Assembly: GCF_004078635.1 (NCBI RefSeq)
Contig: NZ_RZNB01000001.1
Location: forward strand, 372,001 to 436,000
Length of the DNA stretch: 64,000 nucleotides
Direction of reading: 5' to 3'
Source of the DNA: Labedella phragmitis
GTDB taxonomy: Bacteria > Actinomycetota > Actinomycetes > Actinomycetales > Microbacteriaceae
Position 1 is the stretch's first letter. Each line of letters starts with the position of its first letter. The notes beneath the pieces were generated by a model. The model made no database searches. It had not been told where the DNA came from and was given only the letters and a program-made list of their open reading frames with translations. Below are positions 55,863-62,866 of this stretch, piece after piece. Position numbers and translations under genes: made by a program.

Positions 55863-56948
55863 TCAGGCGGAGTGCTCGCGATCGAGGCGCGGTGCGCCCG
55901 CCGTCGAGATGCTGTGCTGGTAGAAGAGCCAGCCGAATGCGACCGTGCCGAGGAGGAGGATGACCCGCGCGAGGACGACAGCGGCGATCGCGATCTCCGG
56001 ATCCACGCCTCCGGTCACGAGCACTCCCACCATGGCGACTTCGTATCCACCGACGCCGTTGGGGGTGAGGATGACCATGCTCGCGACGGTCGCGACGCCG
56101 TACGCCACGAAGACGACGGCGAGGTCGGGAGTGAGACCGAACGCCGCGAGTGCGACCCAGAACAGTCCGGCGTCGAACAGATTCACGGCGAGAGACCACG
56201 CGAACGGTGCCAACAGGGCGCGCGGGCGCGCGAGGAGGCTGCGCAGCTCCAGGTGGAGCCCGTCGAAGAAGCGGACGAGGGCGACGGTGTCGGCGGCGGG
56301 TGGGCGTCGCAGGAGTCGGGCGACGAGTCGGAGCGTCCTCGCGACGAGCCCGGCGAAGCGGTGAAGCATCCGCCGCCGACGGAGGAGGACGACGCCCGCG
56401 ATCGTGATGACGACGGCGAGACCGCCGATCACGCCGGCGAGCAGCAGCACGCCCGGGTCGGAGTGGCCCGAGACGACGAGCCACACGGCGGCGACGATGA
56501 GCAGCAGGAGGAAGGAGGCGAACGTCACGGCGAAGCGGGCCAGCTGGGCGAAGGTGCCACGGCTCGCTCGGACCCCGAGCGTGTTCAGCTTCCACGTGGA
56601 GTAGGCGAGACCGGCGGATCCGCCGGCCGGCAGCACGTGGTTCGCGAAGTTGAACTCGAGGGACATCCGCATGGCGGTGAGCGGGTGCACCTTCCGCATC
56701 TCCCCCTGCGAGCGCAGGAACGAGAACAACACCTCTCCCGTGGCCGCGAAGCTCGCGAGCTGCACGGGTAGGAGGAGGGCGAGGATCCAGAGGTTCACGC
56801 GGCGCAGGCTCTCGGCCGCGTCCACGACCGTCGGCCAGGCGCTCCAGACGATGATCCCGACGATGACGGCCGTGATCGCACTCGTCCAGAACCGGAACGA
56901 GCGGTACCAGGGCGCGCGAGACGAGGGCGTTGCGGTGGTCGTGCTCAC
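55863..56948 (-). CDS. Flippase-like membrane protein (LPG synthase TM / AglD family)
   Basis: 361 residues from a GTG at 56948 that overlaps the stop of the GT2 gene. About eight membrane helices with the family markers NFANHVLPAGGSAGLAYSTW and VILTPNGVGGYEVAMVGVLV (lysylphosphatidylglycerol synthetase membrane region, UPF0104). These proteins are thought to move or modify lipid-linked sugars. Pairing with a glycosyltransferase fits that view. Confidence 0.87.
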   Translation of the reverse strand: MSTTTATPSSRAPWYRSFRFWTSAITAVIVGIIVWSAWPTVVDAAESLRRVNLWILALLLPVQLASFAATGEVLFSFLRSQGEMRKVHPLTAMRMSLEFNFANHVLPAGGSAGLAYSTWKLNTLGVRASRGTFAQLARFAVTFASFLLLLIVAAVWLVVSGHSDPGVLLLAGVIGGLAVVITIAGVVLLRRRRMLHRFAGLVARTLRLVARLLRRPPAADTVALVRFFDGLHLELRSLLARPRALLAPFAWSLAVNLFDAGLFWVALAAFGLTPDLAVVFVAYGVATVASMVILTPNGVGGYEVAMVGVLVTGGVDPEIAIAAVVLARVILLLGTVAFGWLFYQHSISTAGAPRLDREHSA

Positions 56949-57817
56949 GCGGTCCCTCTCCGCACCCGGTCGGGATCAGCCGACGACACCGGGGCGGGCG
57001 GCGTGACGAGGGATGAAGCCACCTCGCCCGTCGCGGGTGCGCCGACCCAGCGACGCGGGTTGCCGTACCCGTGGCGGGTCAGCGTGAGGCTGTCGGTGCG
57101 GTAGTAGCGGGCGAGCTTCTCCCGGTCGATCGAGCGGAAGAGCCGGGCTTTCACCATGAGCGTCGGCGCGTGCTGGAGGCGGTGACCGGTGCGGAGGAGG
57201 GCGATCGTGACGTCGACGTCCTCGCTGACCTCCTGGTCGTCGGTCTCGACGAGGTGCCGGGCGCGCTCCCACGCCCGGCGTCGGAAGGCGCTGTTGAACC
57301 CGTAGAGCATGGGGCGGACACCGATGCTGCGCTGGTGCCAGCCACGGAACCAGCGGTACCACCAGCCGAACCAGAACATCCGTCCGGGCGAGAGCTCACC
57401 GATCGCGGCACCGCCGCCCACCGCGTCGACCCCGCCCACCGCGTCGACCCCGTCCGCCGCGAACAGGCAACGGAGACGGTCGACCCAGTCGGATCGGACG
57501 ACGGAGTCCGCGTCGATGCGGGCGATGACGTCGCCCCTCGCGGCGTCGAAGCCCGTGAGCCGCGCGAAGCTGATGCCGCGTCGGGGTTCGGCGATGACGC
57601 GGACGCGGGGGAAACGCAGCGCGATCGCGACGGTGTCGTCATCGCTGCCGTTGTCGACGACGATGATCTCCTCTGCGAGGTCCCCGTGCTGCAGAGCCTC
57701 GAGGCATCGGCCGATCGTCTTCGCCTCGTTGAGGGTCGGGATCACGACCGAGATCGTCGGGCGACCATCGGCTCGGGCCGGGAACTCCGGCGGTCGGGCG
57801 GGCTCTTGTGCTGGCAT
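56945..57817 (-). CDS. Family-2 glycosyltransferase
   Basis: 290 residues. GT2 A-domain: ISVVIPTLNEAKTIGRCLEAL, IIVVDNGSDDDTVAIAL, and the metal-binding DxD in VIARIDADSVVRSDW. Then the acceptor region EVSEDVDVTIALLRTGHRL. A six-residue stretch GVDAVG occurs twice in tandem (18-bp exact duplication at 57414-57449). No membrane helix, so it works at the inner membrane face with the coupled flippase gene. The acceptor lipid or polymer is unknown. Confidence 0.87.
   Translation of the reverse strand: MPAQEPARPPEFPARADGRPTISVVIPTLNEAKTIGRCLEALQHGDLAEEIIVVDNGSDDDTVAIALRFPRVRVIAEPRRGISFARLTGFDAARGDVIARIDADSVVRSDWVDRLRCLFAADGVDAVGGVDAVGGGAAIGELSPGRMFWFGWWYRWFRGWHQRSIGVRPMLYGFNSAFRRRAWERARHLVETDDQEVSEDVDVTIALLRTGHRLQHAPTLMVKARLFRSIDREKLARYYRTDSLTLTRHGYGNPRRWVGAPATGEVASSLVTPPAPVSSADPDRVRRGTA
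57414..57449. repeat. Exact 18-bp tandem duplication within the GT2 gene
   Basis: 57414-57431 and 57432-57449 are the same 18 bases, encoding GVDAVG twice on the minus strand. In frame, so the protein gains six residues in a loop after the DxD domain. Confidence 0.8.
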
Positions 57818-57976
57818 CGGTTCAGCCCATCACGTCGAAGAGGGGTGCGCAGTGGAGCCGAGGCGAGGCGCACGGAAGACCTGGCTCTAGTCCTGGACTC
57901 TATGCGCTCGGGGCGATCGGCGCGCGCGACAGCGGCGCGCGTCGTCCTCGTGCTTCACCCCGTCGAGCGAGCGCCC

Positions 57977-59236
57977 TCAGCGCGCGGCTGCGTGCGTGAC
58001 GGCCGCAGAGAGCGGCACGAGGCGCGCGAGCTGTGTCACGTGACCGGGCTCGAGCTCGGCCACCTCCGTGACGCCGAGCAGGCGCATCGTGCGCTCGATC
58101 TCGCCGCGCAGGATCCCGATCGTACGGTCGACGCCCTCGCGGCCGCCGGCCATGAGTCCGTAGAGGTAGGCGCGGCCGATGAGCGTGAACGTCGCGCCGA
58201 GCGCGAGCGACGCGACGATGTCGGCGCCGTTCATGATGCCCGTGTCGATGTGGACCTCGGTGTCATTCCCGACCTCGGCGACGACCTTCGGCAGGAGGTG
58301 GAACGGGATCGGTGCCCGGTCGAGTTGGCGCCCGCCGTGGTTGGACAGCACGATCCCGTCGACGCCCATGTCGGCGAGGCGCTTCGCGTCGCTCACATTC
58401 TGGACGCCCTTGACGACGAGCTTGCCCGGCCACTGCGCCTTGATCCACGCGAGGTCGTCGAAGTTCACGGTCGGGTCGAACATCGTGTCGAGCAGTTCGG
58501 CGACCGTGCCGGACCAGCGGTCGAGGGTCGCGAACGACAGCGCCTCCGTCGTGAGGAAGTTGATCCACCACGCCGGCCGCGGGATCGCGTTCACGACGGT
58601 CGCGGGCGTGAGCTGCGGCGGGATCGAGAAGCCGTTCCTCTTGTCGCGGAGGCGGGCTCCCGCGACGGGGACGTCGACCGTCACGAGCAGCGTGTCGAAG
58701 CCGGCCTTCGCGGCGCGGTCGACGAGCGCCATCGAGCGGTCGCGGTCCTTCCACATGTAGAGCTGGAACCAGTTGCGCCCGTCGGGGTTCACAGCCTTCA
58801 CGTCCTCGATCGACGTCGTGCCCATCGTGGAGAGCGAGAACGGGATGCCGGCGGCTCCGGCCGCGGTCGCACCCGCGCGCTCGCCCTCCGTCTGCATCAT
58901 GCGGGTGAACCCGGTGGGAGCGATGCCGAACGGGAGCGCCGAGCGGCCGCCGAGGACCTCCACGCTCGTGTCGACGCGCGAGACGTCGCGGAGGATCGAG
59001 GGGTGGAACTCGATGTCGCTGAACGCCTGGCGCGCGCGGGCGAGGCTGATCTCGCCTTCCGCTGCGCCCTCGGTGTAGTCGAAGGCGGCCTTCGGGGTCC
59101 GTCGCTTCGCGATGATGCGCAGGTCCTCGATCGTGAGGGCCGAGTCGAGGCGACGCTTCTTCGGGTCGAGCTCCGGCCTCTTGAACTGCATGAGCGGCGC
59201 GAAGTCGTGCCACGTGGGGATGCGTCTCTCGATCAT
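57977..59236 (-). CDS. lldD: FMN-dependent L-lactate dehydrogenase (quinone)
   Basis: 419 residues from the ATG at 59236, overlapping the regulator's stop (ATGA). FMN-dependent alpha-hydroxyacid dehydrogenase: [57 protein letters not shown], the catalytic His in [14 protein letters not shown], and [20 protein letters not shown]-like end. It oxidises L-lactate to pyruvate, passing electrons to the membrane quinone pool. Co-transcribed with a FadR-type regulator, the usual lld arrangement. The 159 bases before it on its 3' side hold nothing I can support. Confidence 0.92.
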   Translation of the reverse strand: MIERRIPTWHDFAPLMQFKRPELDPKKRRLDSALTIEDLRIIAKRRTPKAAFDYTEGAAEGEISLARARQAFSDIEFHPSILRDVSRVDTSVEVLGGRSALPFGIAPTGFTRMMQTEGERAGATAAGAAGIPFSLSTMGTTSIEDVKAVNPDGRNWFQLYMWKDRDRSMALVDRAAKAGFDTLLVTVDVPVAGARLRDKRNGFSIPPQLTPATVVNAIPRPAWWINFLTTEALSFATLDRWSGTVAELLDTMFDPTVNFDDLAWIKAQWPGKLVVKGVQNVSDAKRLADMGVDGIVLSNHGGRQLDRAPIPFHLLPKVVAEVGNDTEVHIDTGIMNGADIVASLALGATFTLIGRAYLYGLMAGGREGVDRTIGILRGEIERTMRLLGVTEVAELEPGHVTQLARLVPLSAAVTHAAAR

Positions 59237-60012
59237 GCGATCGGTCCTTCCGTCGGGGTGGGAGTCGTGCTGTCGGTGCTCGGAGTCGGGGCGGACGCGG
59301 ACTCGGAGAGCCCCGTCGCGGCGTAGTAGCCCGCGATGTGGTCGTGGACGGCGTCGCGCGCCCGCGTCGGATCGCCCGCGTGCACCGCCGCGAGGATGTC
59401 GCGGTGCTCGCGCATGAGACGGGCGACGGCGTCGGGCCACGAGGGCAGGTTCGGGACGCCGGCGACGACGTAGCCCTCGATCGAGTCGCGCAGTCCCGCC
59501 ATCGTCGCGACGACGACCTGGTTCCCCGCGGCCTCCGCGAGGCTCGCGTGGAAGCGTGCGTCGAGTGCGAGGAACTCGGGGGGCGAGAGGGCGGCGTCCT
59601 CCATGGCGTCGAGGAGCGCTTCCGCCTCGGTCAGCTCGAGTGGCGCGCCGGCCGCCGCGCGCGCGGCGAGGGTCGCCGCGACGGACGTCTCGAGCACGAG
59701 CCGGGTGTCGACGATGTCGGCGACTCGGAATCCGGAGGCGGCGACCTGCAGGCGGAGAAGGGCGGACATGCCGCCGCGCGGTGTCGACACGATGATCGCG
59801 CCGGACGACGGGCCGGAGCCGGTCGCGGTGCGGATGAGCCCGAGGACCTCGAGGACGCGGAGCGCCTCCCGCACGCTCGACCGCCCGACGCCGAGGTCGG
59901 TCGCGAGGGCGCGTTCGCCGGGGAGGCGGTCACCCGGCTTGAGGACACCCGCGAGCAGGTCCGCTTCGACCGATCGGAGCACCGTCTGCCACGCGCGCGT
60001 GTCGTCGGTCAT
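59233..60012 (-). CDS. FadR/GntR-family regulator, LldR-like
   Basis: 259 residues. N-terminal winged helix: [51 protein letters not shown] (quoted in part). The FCD effector domain holds metal-binding His residues: [40 protein letters not shown]. The Ser/Thr/Pro-rich C-terminal tail is about 25 residues. It is first in an operon with lldD, and two TGGTCAGACCA sites lie just before it. It probably represses lactate use until lactate binds. Confidence 0.92.
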   Translation of the reverse strand: MTDDTRAWQTVLRSVEADLLAGVLKPGDRLPGERALATDLGVGRSSVREALRVLEVLGLIRTATGSGPSSGAIIVSTPRGGMSALLRLQVAASGFRVADIVDTRLVLETSVAATLAARAAAGAPLELTEAEALLDAMEDAALSPPEFLALDARFHASLAEAAGNQVVVATMAGLRDSIEGYVVAGVPNLPSWPDAVARLMREHRDILAAVHAGDPTRARDAVHDHIAGYYAATGLSESASAPTPSTDSTTPTPTEGPIA

Positions 60013-60045
60013 GGGCCCCCTCGCTCGGTCGACGGCCCGACGCTG

Positions 60046-60070
60046 TGGTCAGACCATAATGGTCAGACCA
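60046..60070. promoter_or_regulatory. Twin FadR-family operators TGGTCAGACCA
   Basis: Two perfect 11-bp palindromes, at 60046-60056 and 60060-60070, with centres 14 bp apart. The form TGGTC-n-GACCA fits sites of FadR-subfamily GntR regulators. The pair begins 34 bases upstream of the regulator ATG. Confidence 0.8.
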
Positions 60071-60257
60071 CAGCGTAACACGTCGGTTGTCGTCGTCATG
60101 GTCTTCCTCTGGCGTCCACCAAACGGCCTACTGCGCTGAACACGGGCCCATCAGTAGTGTCGGATGCACGCTCGCTCCGGTCGGGGGATCGGCGTTTTGA
60201 GGTCGCCAAACACTCGCACTCAGAACGATCATCGGGCGCTCATCAAGGGGGAACATC

Positions 60258-60761
60258 GTGAAAAGACCTATCGGCCTTGCTATTGCGGTTGCAATCGGAA
60301 TGATCGCTCCGGTCGCCGTTGGCGCCTCAGCCCACGCAGACGACAGGCAGCACACGCAACAGTTGTGGGAGGCGACGACGGTCACGAACAAGCTGAAGTT
60401 GAGTTCGTCGACGCGATCCTCCAAGCCGATCGGAAGTTGCTCGATCGGACGTGACGGCGGTACGTGCACTATCTCACGAGGCAAGACAGCCGACAGGACT
60501 ATCAGCCTGTCGCTCGGTCTCACGCGGTCGGTCGCCGCGTCGAGTCTGGGCATCAGTAGTGGTAAGAGCGTCTCGACGAGCGTCTCATGTACCTCCCCTG
60601 GGATGAAGAAGGGTTCGGTTTGGAAGGCCTGGGCGGTGGGGGACTACTGGAAGTACAAGGCCAAGAAGGTCACTTACGTGGACGCGGTTCTTGTCAAAGC
60701 ACAGACAAGCCCGTATCTGTACGCGTTCAACCCCAGTTCGACCCGGATTCATTGCGCGTGA
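60258..60761 (+). CDS. Secreted protein of unknown function, AT-richer cassette gene A
   Basis: 167 residues from a GTG at 60258 (AAGGGGG upstream). Signal peptide KRPIGLAIAVAIGMIAPVAVGASAHA. Mature chain about 140 residues with four Cys (GSCSIGRDGGTC, SVSCTS, and a final HCA). The centre alternates polar and hydrophobic residues (RTISLSLGLTRSVAASSLG), as in a beta-hairpin or pore-type segment. Then GSVWKAWAVGDYWKYKAKK. I do not recognise the family; similar-looking secreted proteins occur in actinobacteria. Local GC is clearly lower than in neighbours. Its stop overlaps the next GTG. Confidence 0.72.
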   Translation: MKRPIGLAIAVAIGMIAPVAVGASAHADDRQHTQQLWEATTVTNKLKLSSSTRSSKPIGSCSIGRDGGTCTISRGKTADRTISLSLGLTRSVAASSLGISSGKSVSTSVSCTSPGMKKGSVWKAWAVGDYWKYKAKKVTYVDAVLVKAQTSPYLYAFNPSSTRIHCA

Positions 60762-61144
60762 CTCTGAGCAACGCGGTCCGGGCGTTCACAGTCGGTGCGA
60801 GTCTGCTTGTCCTCGTGGCGTGCTCGAGCTCTGGCTCCGGTGACTCTCACGTGGCGAGCGAACTGCTCGGAACCTCACTGGAGAGCGCGCGGACCGCAGT
60901 GCCGGAAGACGCCGCGCTGTCGATTCAGGACATATCTCTGGTGGTCGGGTTGGAGGCGACGTACCGCGAGGGACTGAGCGACGACACCTGGACCGTCGTC
61001 AGCGCGTGCAGTTCCGAGGAACGGATGCCGGAGTCCGACCTCGTAGAGGTCGCCGTCGTTCCGACGGCTTCCTTCACCGAGGCCGTGAAAGAGCGCATGA
61101 AGGACGGCGAGTTCCGCGACGCAGTGACAAGTTGTCACGGCTGA
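60758..61144 (+). CDS. Small lipoprotein coupled to the secreted protein, cassette gene B
   Basis: 128 residues from a GTG at 60758, overlapping the previous stop (GTGA). Lipoprotein signal VRAFTVGASLLVLVACSSSG with the lipid-bearing Cys in LVAC. The mature part has two further Cys (SACSSE and a final SCHG) and a fairly acidic surface. No family recognised. Its coupling to a secreted protein would fit a protective or partner lipoprotein; this is a hypothesis only. Confidence 0.68.
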   Translation: MTLSNAVRAFTVGASLLVLVACSSSGSGDSHVASELLGTSLESARTAVPEDAALSIQDISLVVGLEATYREGLSDDTWTVVSACSSEERMPESDLVEVAVVPTASFTEAVKERMKDGEFRDAVTSCHG

Positions 61145-61185
61145 TTCGTGTCCCCGGATGCAGTGTCGAGGGGGTGGATAGGGCA

Positions 61186-61222
61186 ATGCTCGGGCACCTG
61201 GTCTGACCAGGTGCCCGAGCAT
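61186..61222. terminator. Perfect 17-bp hairpin terminator, bidirectional
   Basis: Arms 61186-61202 (ATGCTCGGGCACCTGGT) and 61206-61222 pair without a mismatch around the loop CTG. It lies between the lipoprotein gene and the convergent VOC gene. Confidence 0.9.
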
Positions 61223-61235
61223 CGTCTCCGTCCGC

Positions 61236-61643
61236 TCAGTCGCGCGGGAGGAGCGGCTTCTCCGCGCGAGCGGCGATCTGCTGAACGACCCAGGCGTTGC
61301 CATCGGGGTCGCGGAACCCGAAGAGGGTCCCGCCGTCGCGCGGGTCGATGACGGAGATCTCGTCCGCTTCGACGTCGCGGCTCACGAGTTGCTCTCGCGC
61401 GGCGTACGCGTCGGCGACGACGAGTTGCAGACCGCGCGCGGAGCCCGCGGTCATCTTGTCGTCACCCGGCCGGGCGTCGAGCAGGATCGAGCAGCCCGAG
61501 CCGCGAGGCGTGAGCTGCGCAGCCTCCATCCAGTCGTTCCGGATCTCGTGGTCGAGGGCGAAGCCGACCTGATCGCGGTAGAAGGCGATCGCCCGATCGA
61601 GGTCGGCGACCGGGACGGTGACGAGCTCGAGGGTCCAGTCCAC
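61236..61643 (-). CDS. VOC-superfamily protein
   Basis: 135 residues from a GTG at 61643. Start LELVTVPVADLDRAIAFYRD, late motif VIDPRDGGTLFGFRDPDGNAWVVQQ. A single VOC module of the kind often annotated as glyoxalase-like. It is the third gene of an ArsR-SRPBCC-VOC operon, eight bases after the SRPBCC stop. The common actinobacterial pairing of SRPBCC and VOC suggests handling of a small hydrophobic or reactive molecule; none is known. Confidence 0.87.
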   Translation of the reverse strand: MDWTLELVTVPVADLDRAIAFYRDQVGFALDHEIRNDWMEAAQLTPRGSGCSILLDARPGDDKMTAGSARGLQLVVADAYAAREQLVSRDVEADEISVIDPRDGGTLFGFRDPDGNAWVVQQIAARAEKPLLPRD

Positions 61644-61651
61644 GACCGGCC

Positions 61652-62128
61652 TCAGCTCGCGTCGAGGATGGACTCGAGCCGTTCGTAGCCCTGGCTCATG
61701 CCGGTCTCCATGCCGCTCTCGACCATCCCGTCGCGCGCCTCCTGCGTCGGGTAGACGGCGTGACCGCTCAAGCGGGTGCGCCCGTCGCCGAGGTCCTCGA
61801 AGCGCAGCGACTCGATGCTCACGACGTCGGGGAACCCCTCGAACTCGAACGTCTGGATGGCGAACTCGTTCTCGCGCACGACGTGGAAGACGCCGTTGAA
61901 CCCGTAGTCGCCGCCTTTTGGGTCGTGGTGGACGTACCGGTAGCGGCCGCCCGTGCGGAAGTCGTACTCCTCGACGGTCATCTCGTAGCCGTTCGGCCCG
62001 AGCCATTGCGCCACGATGGCCGGGTCTCGGTGGGCTCGAAAGACGGCCTCGACGGGCGCGTCGAAGTCGCGCGTGAAATCGATGAAGGGCACGCCTTCGG
62101 GGACGGAGAGGGTGAGTGAGTTCGTCAT
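61652..62128 (-). CDS. SRPBCC (AHSA1-like) protein
   Basis: 158 residues. START-like fold with the AHSA1 pattern: FTRDFDAPVEAVFRAHRDPAIVAQWLGPNGYEM (cited in parts), DFRTGGRYRYVHHDPKG, and AVYPTQEARDGMVESGMETGMSQGYERLESIL at the end. The ATG overlaps the ArsR stop. Proteins next to ArsR-type regulators of this kind often bind hydrophobic ligands. Function not established. Confidence 0.9.
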   Translation of the reverse strand: MTNSLTLSVPEGVPFIDFTRDFDAPVEAVFRAHRDPAIVAQWLGPNGYEMTVEEYDFRTGGRYRYVHHDPKGGDYGFNGVFHVVRENEFAIQTFEFEGFPDVVSIESLRFEDLGDGRTRLSGHAVYPTQEARDGMVESGMETGMSQGYERLESILDAS

Positions 62129-62505
62129 CGTTCTTCCTGTTCTCTCGGATCGGTCGACGCGGTCGCGTCGGAGGAGATGGTGCTGAGGATGGCGTCGAGC
62201 GACCGGAACCGCTGCTCGCTTGCGAGCCGGTACCGGTCGATCCATGCGGTGAGGTCCTCGAGCCGCGCCGGCTCGAGGTGCACGGGGCGTCGTTGGGCGT
62301 CGCGTGTGCGCGACACGATCCCGGCGGTCTCGAGTACCTGGATGTGCCGGGAGACGGCTTGCTTCGTGATCGCGAACGGTTCGGCGAGCTCGTTGACGGT
62401 GGCCGGGCCCCGGCTCAGCCGCGCGACGATGCGCCGGCGGATCGGGTCGGCGAGGGCGAGGAACGCACGGTCGAGGTCGTCCTCTCTGTTTGAATCTGCG
62501 CCCAT
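62125..62505 (-). CDS. ArsR-family (SdpR-like) regulator
   Basis: 126 residues from the ATG at 62505, preceded by AGGA; a TTG at 62511 would add two. Winged helix: RAFLALADPIRRRIVARLSR, ATVNELAEPFAITKQAVSRHIQVLETAGIV, then RRPVHLEPARLEDLTAWID. It lacks the Cys pairs of metal sensors, so it is probably not arsenic-responsive. It leads the operon and a perfect 24-bp palindrome lies 15 bases upstream of its start, a likely self-control site. Confidence 0.92.
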   Translation of the reverse strand: MGADSNREDDLDRAFLALADPIRRRIVARLSRGPATVNELAEPFAITKQAVSRHIQVLETAGIVSRTRDAQRRPVHLEPARLEDLTAWIDRYRLASEQRFRSLDAILSTISSDATASTDPREQEER

Positions 62506-62519
62506 GGTCAACTCTGTCC

Positions 62520-62543
62520 TTGATCAATAGATCTATTGATCAA
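62520..62543. promoter_or_regulatory. Perfect 24-bp palindromic ArsR operator
   Basis: Inverted repeat with no mismatch, each half TTGATCAATAGA. It is AT-rich in a GC-rich region and sits directly upstream of the ArsR start, overlapping the expected promoter. Confidence 0.85.
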
Positions 62544-62866
62544 AAATGACATCGTCTCTCGACTGCTGTCAAGTCATCCCAACCGGGGTGGAGTCGCGGG
62601 TGGTTCGGTCGAGTGCTCCCTTGTGACGGTCGTGAACACTCTGTTAGGAACGGGGAAACGCGGAATGCAGCACGGGAACGGGTGCGTGCACGCGGCGATT
62701 GAGGAAGAGGAATGCACAGAGCATCGATCGCATGCAAGCGGAGAACGAGGGTCTGATCCGCCTCATCGACGAACGAACAGGCCCCCGGCTCCTCGCGTCA
62801 CGGTTCGTCCTCCGAATTGGACCGGACCGTCGACTGTTCGCGACGTTTGACCGTCGGAGGCGGAGC
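62544..62866. other. Intergenic region before the glycine-rich protein gene
   Basis: 323 bases without a gene I trust. The reading frame of the next gene stays open back to an ATG at 62732, giving about 45 extra residues (MQAENEGLIRLIDERTG at its start), but a strong ribosome site (GGAGG) directly before 62867 and the signal peptide after it favour the shorter start. The region should hold the promoter of the glycine-rich gene; no clear boxes. Confidence 0.55.

Noticed and set aside
62536-62850. 104-codon open frame starting in the ArsR operator
   Set aside because: Overlaps the operator, has no ribosome site and a composition unlike neighbouring proteins; ends in the frame opposite to the real downstream gene.
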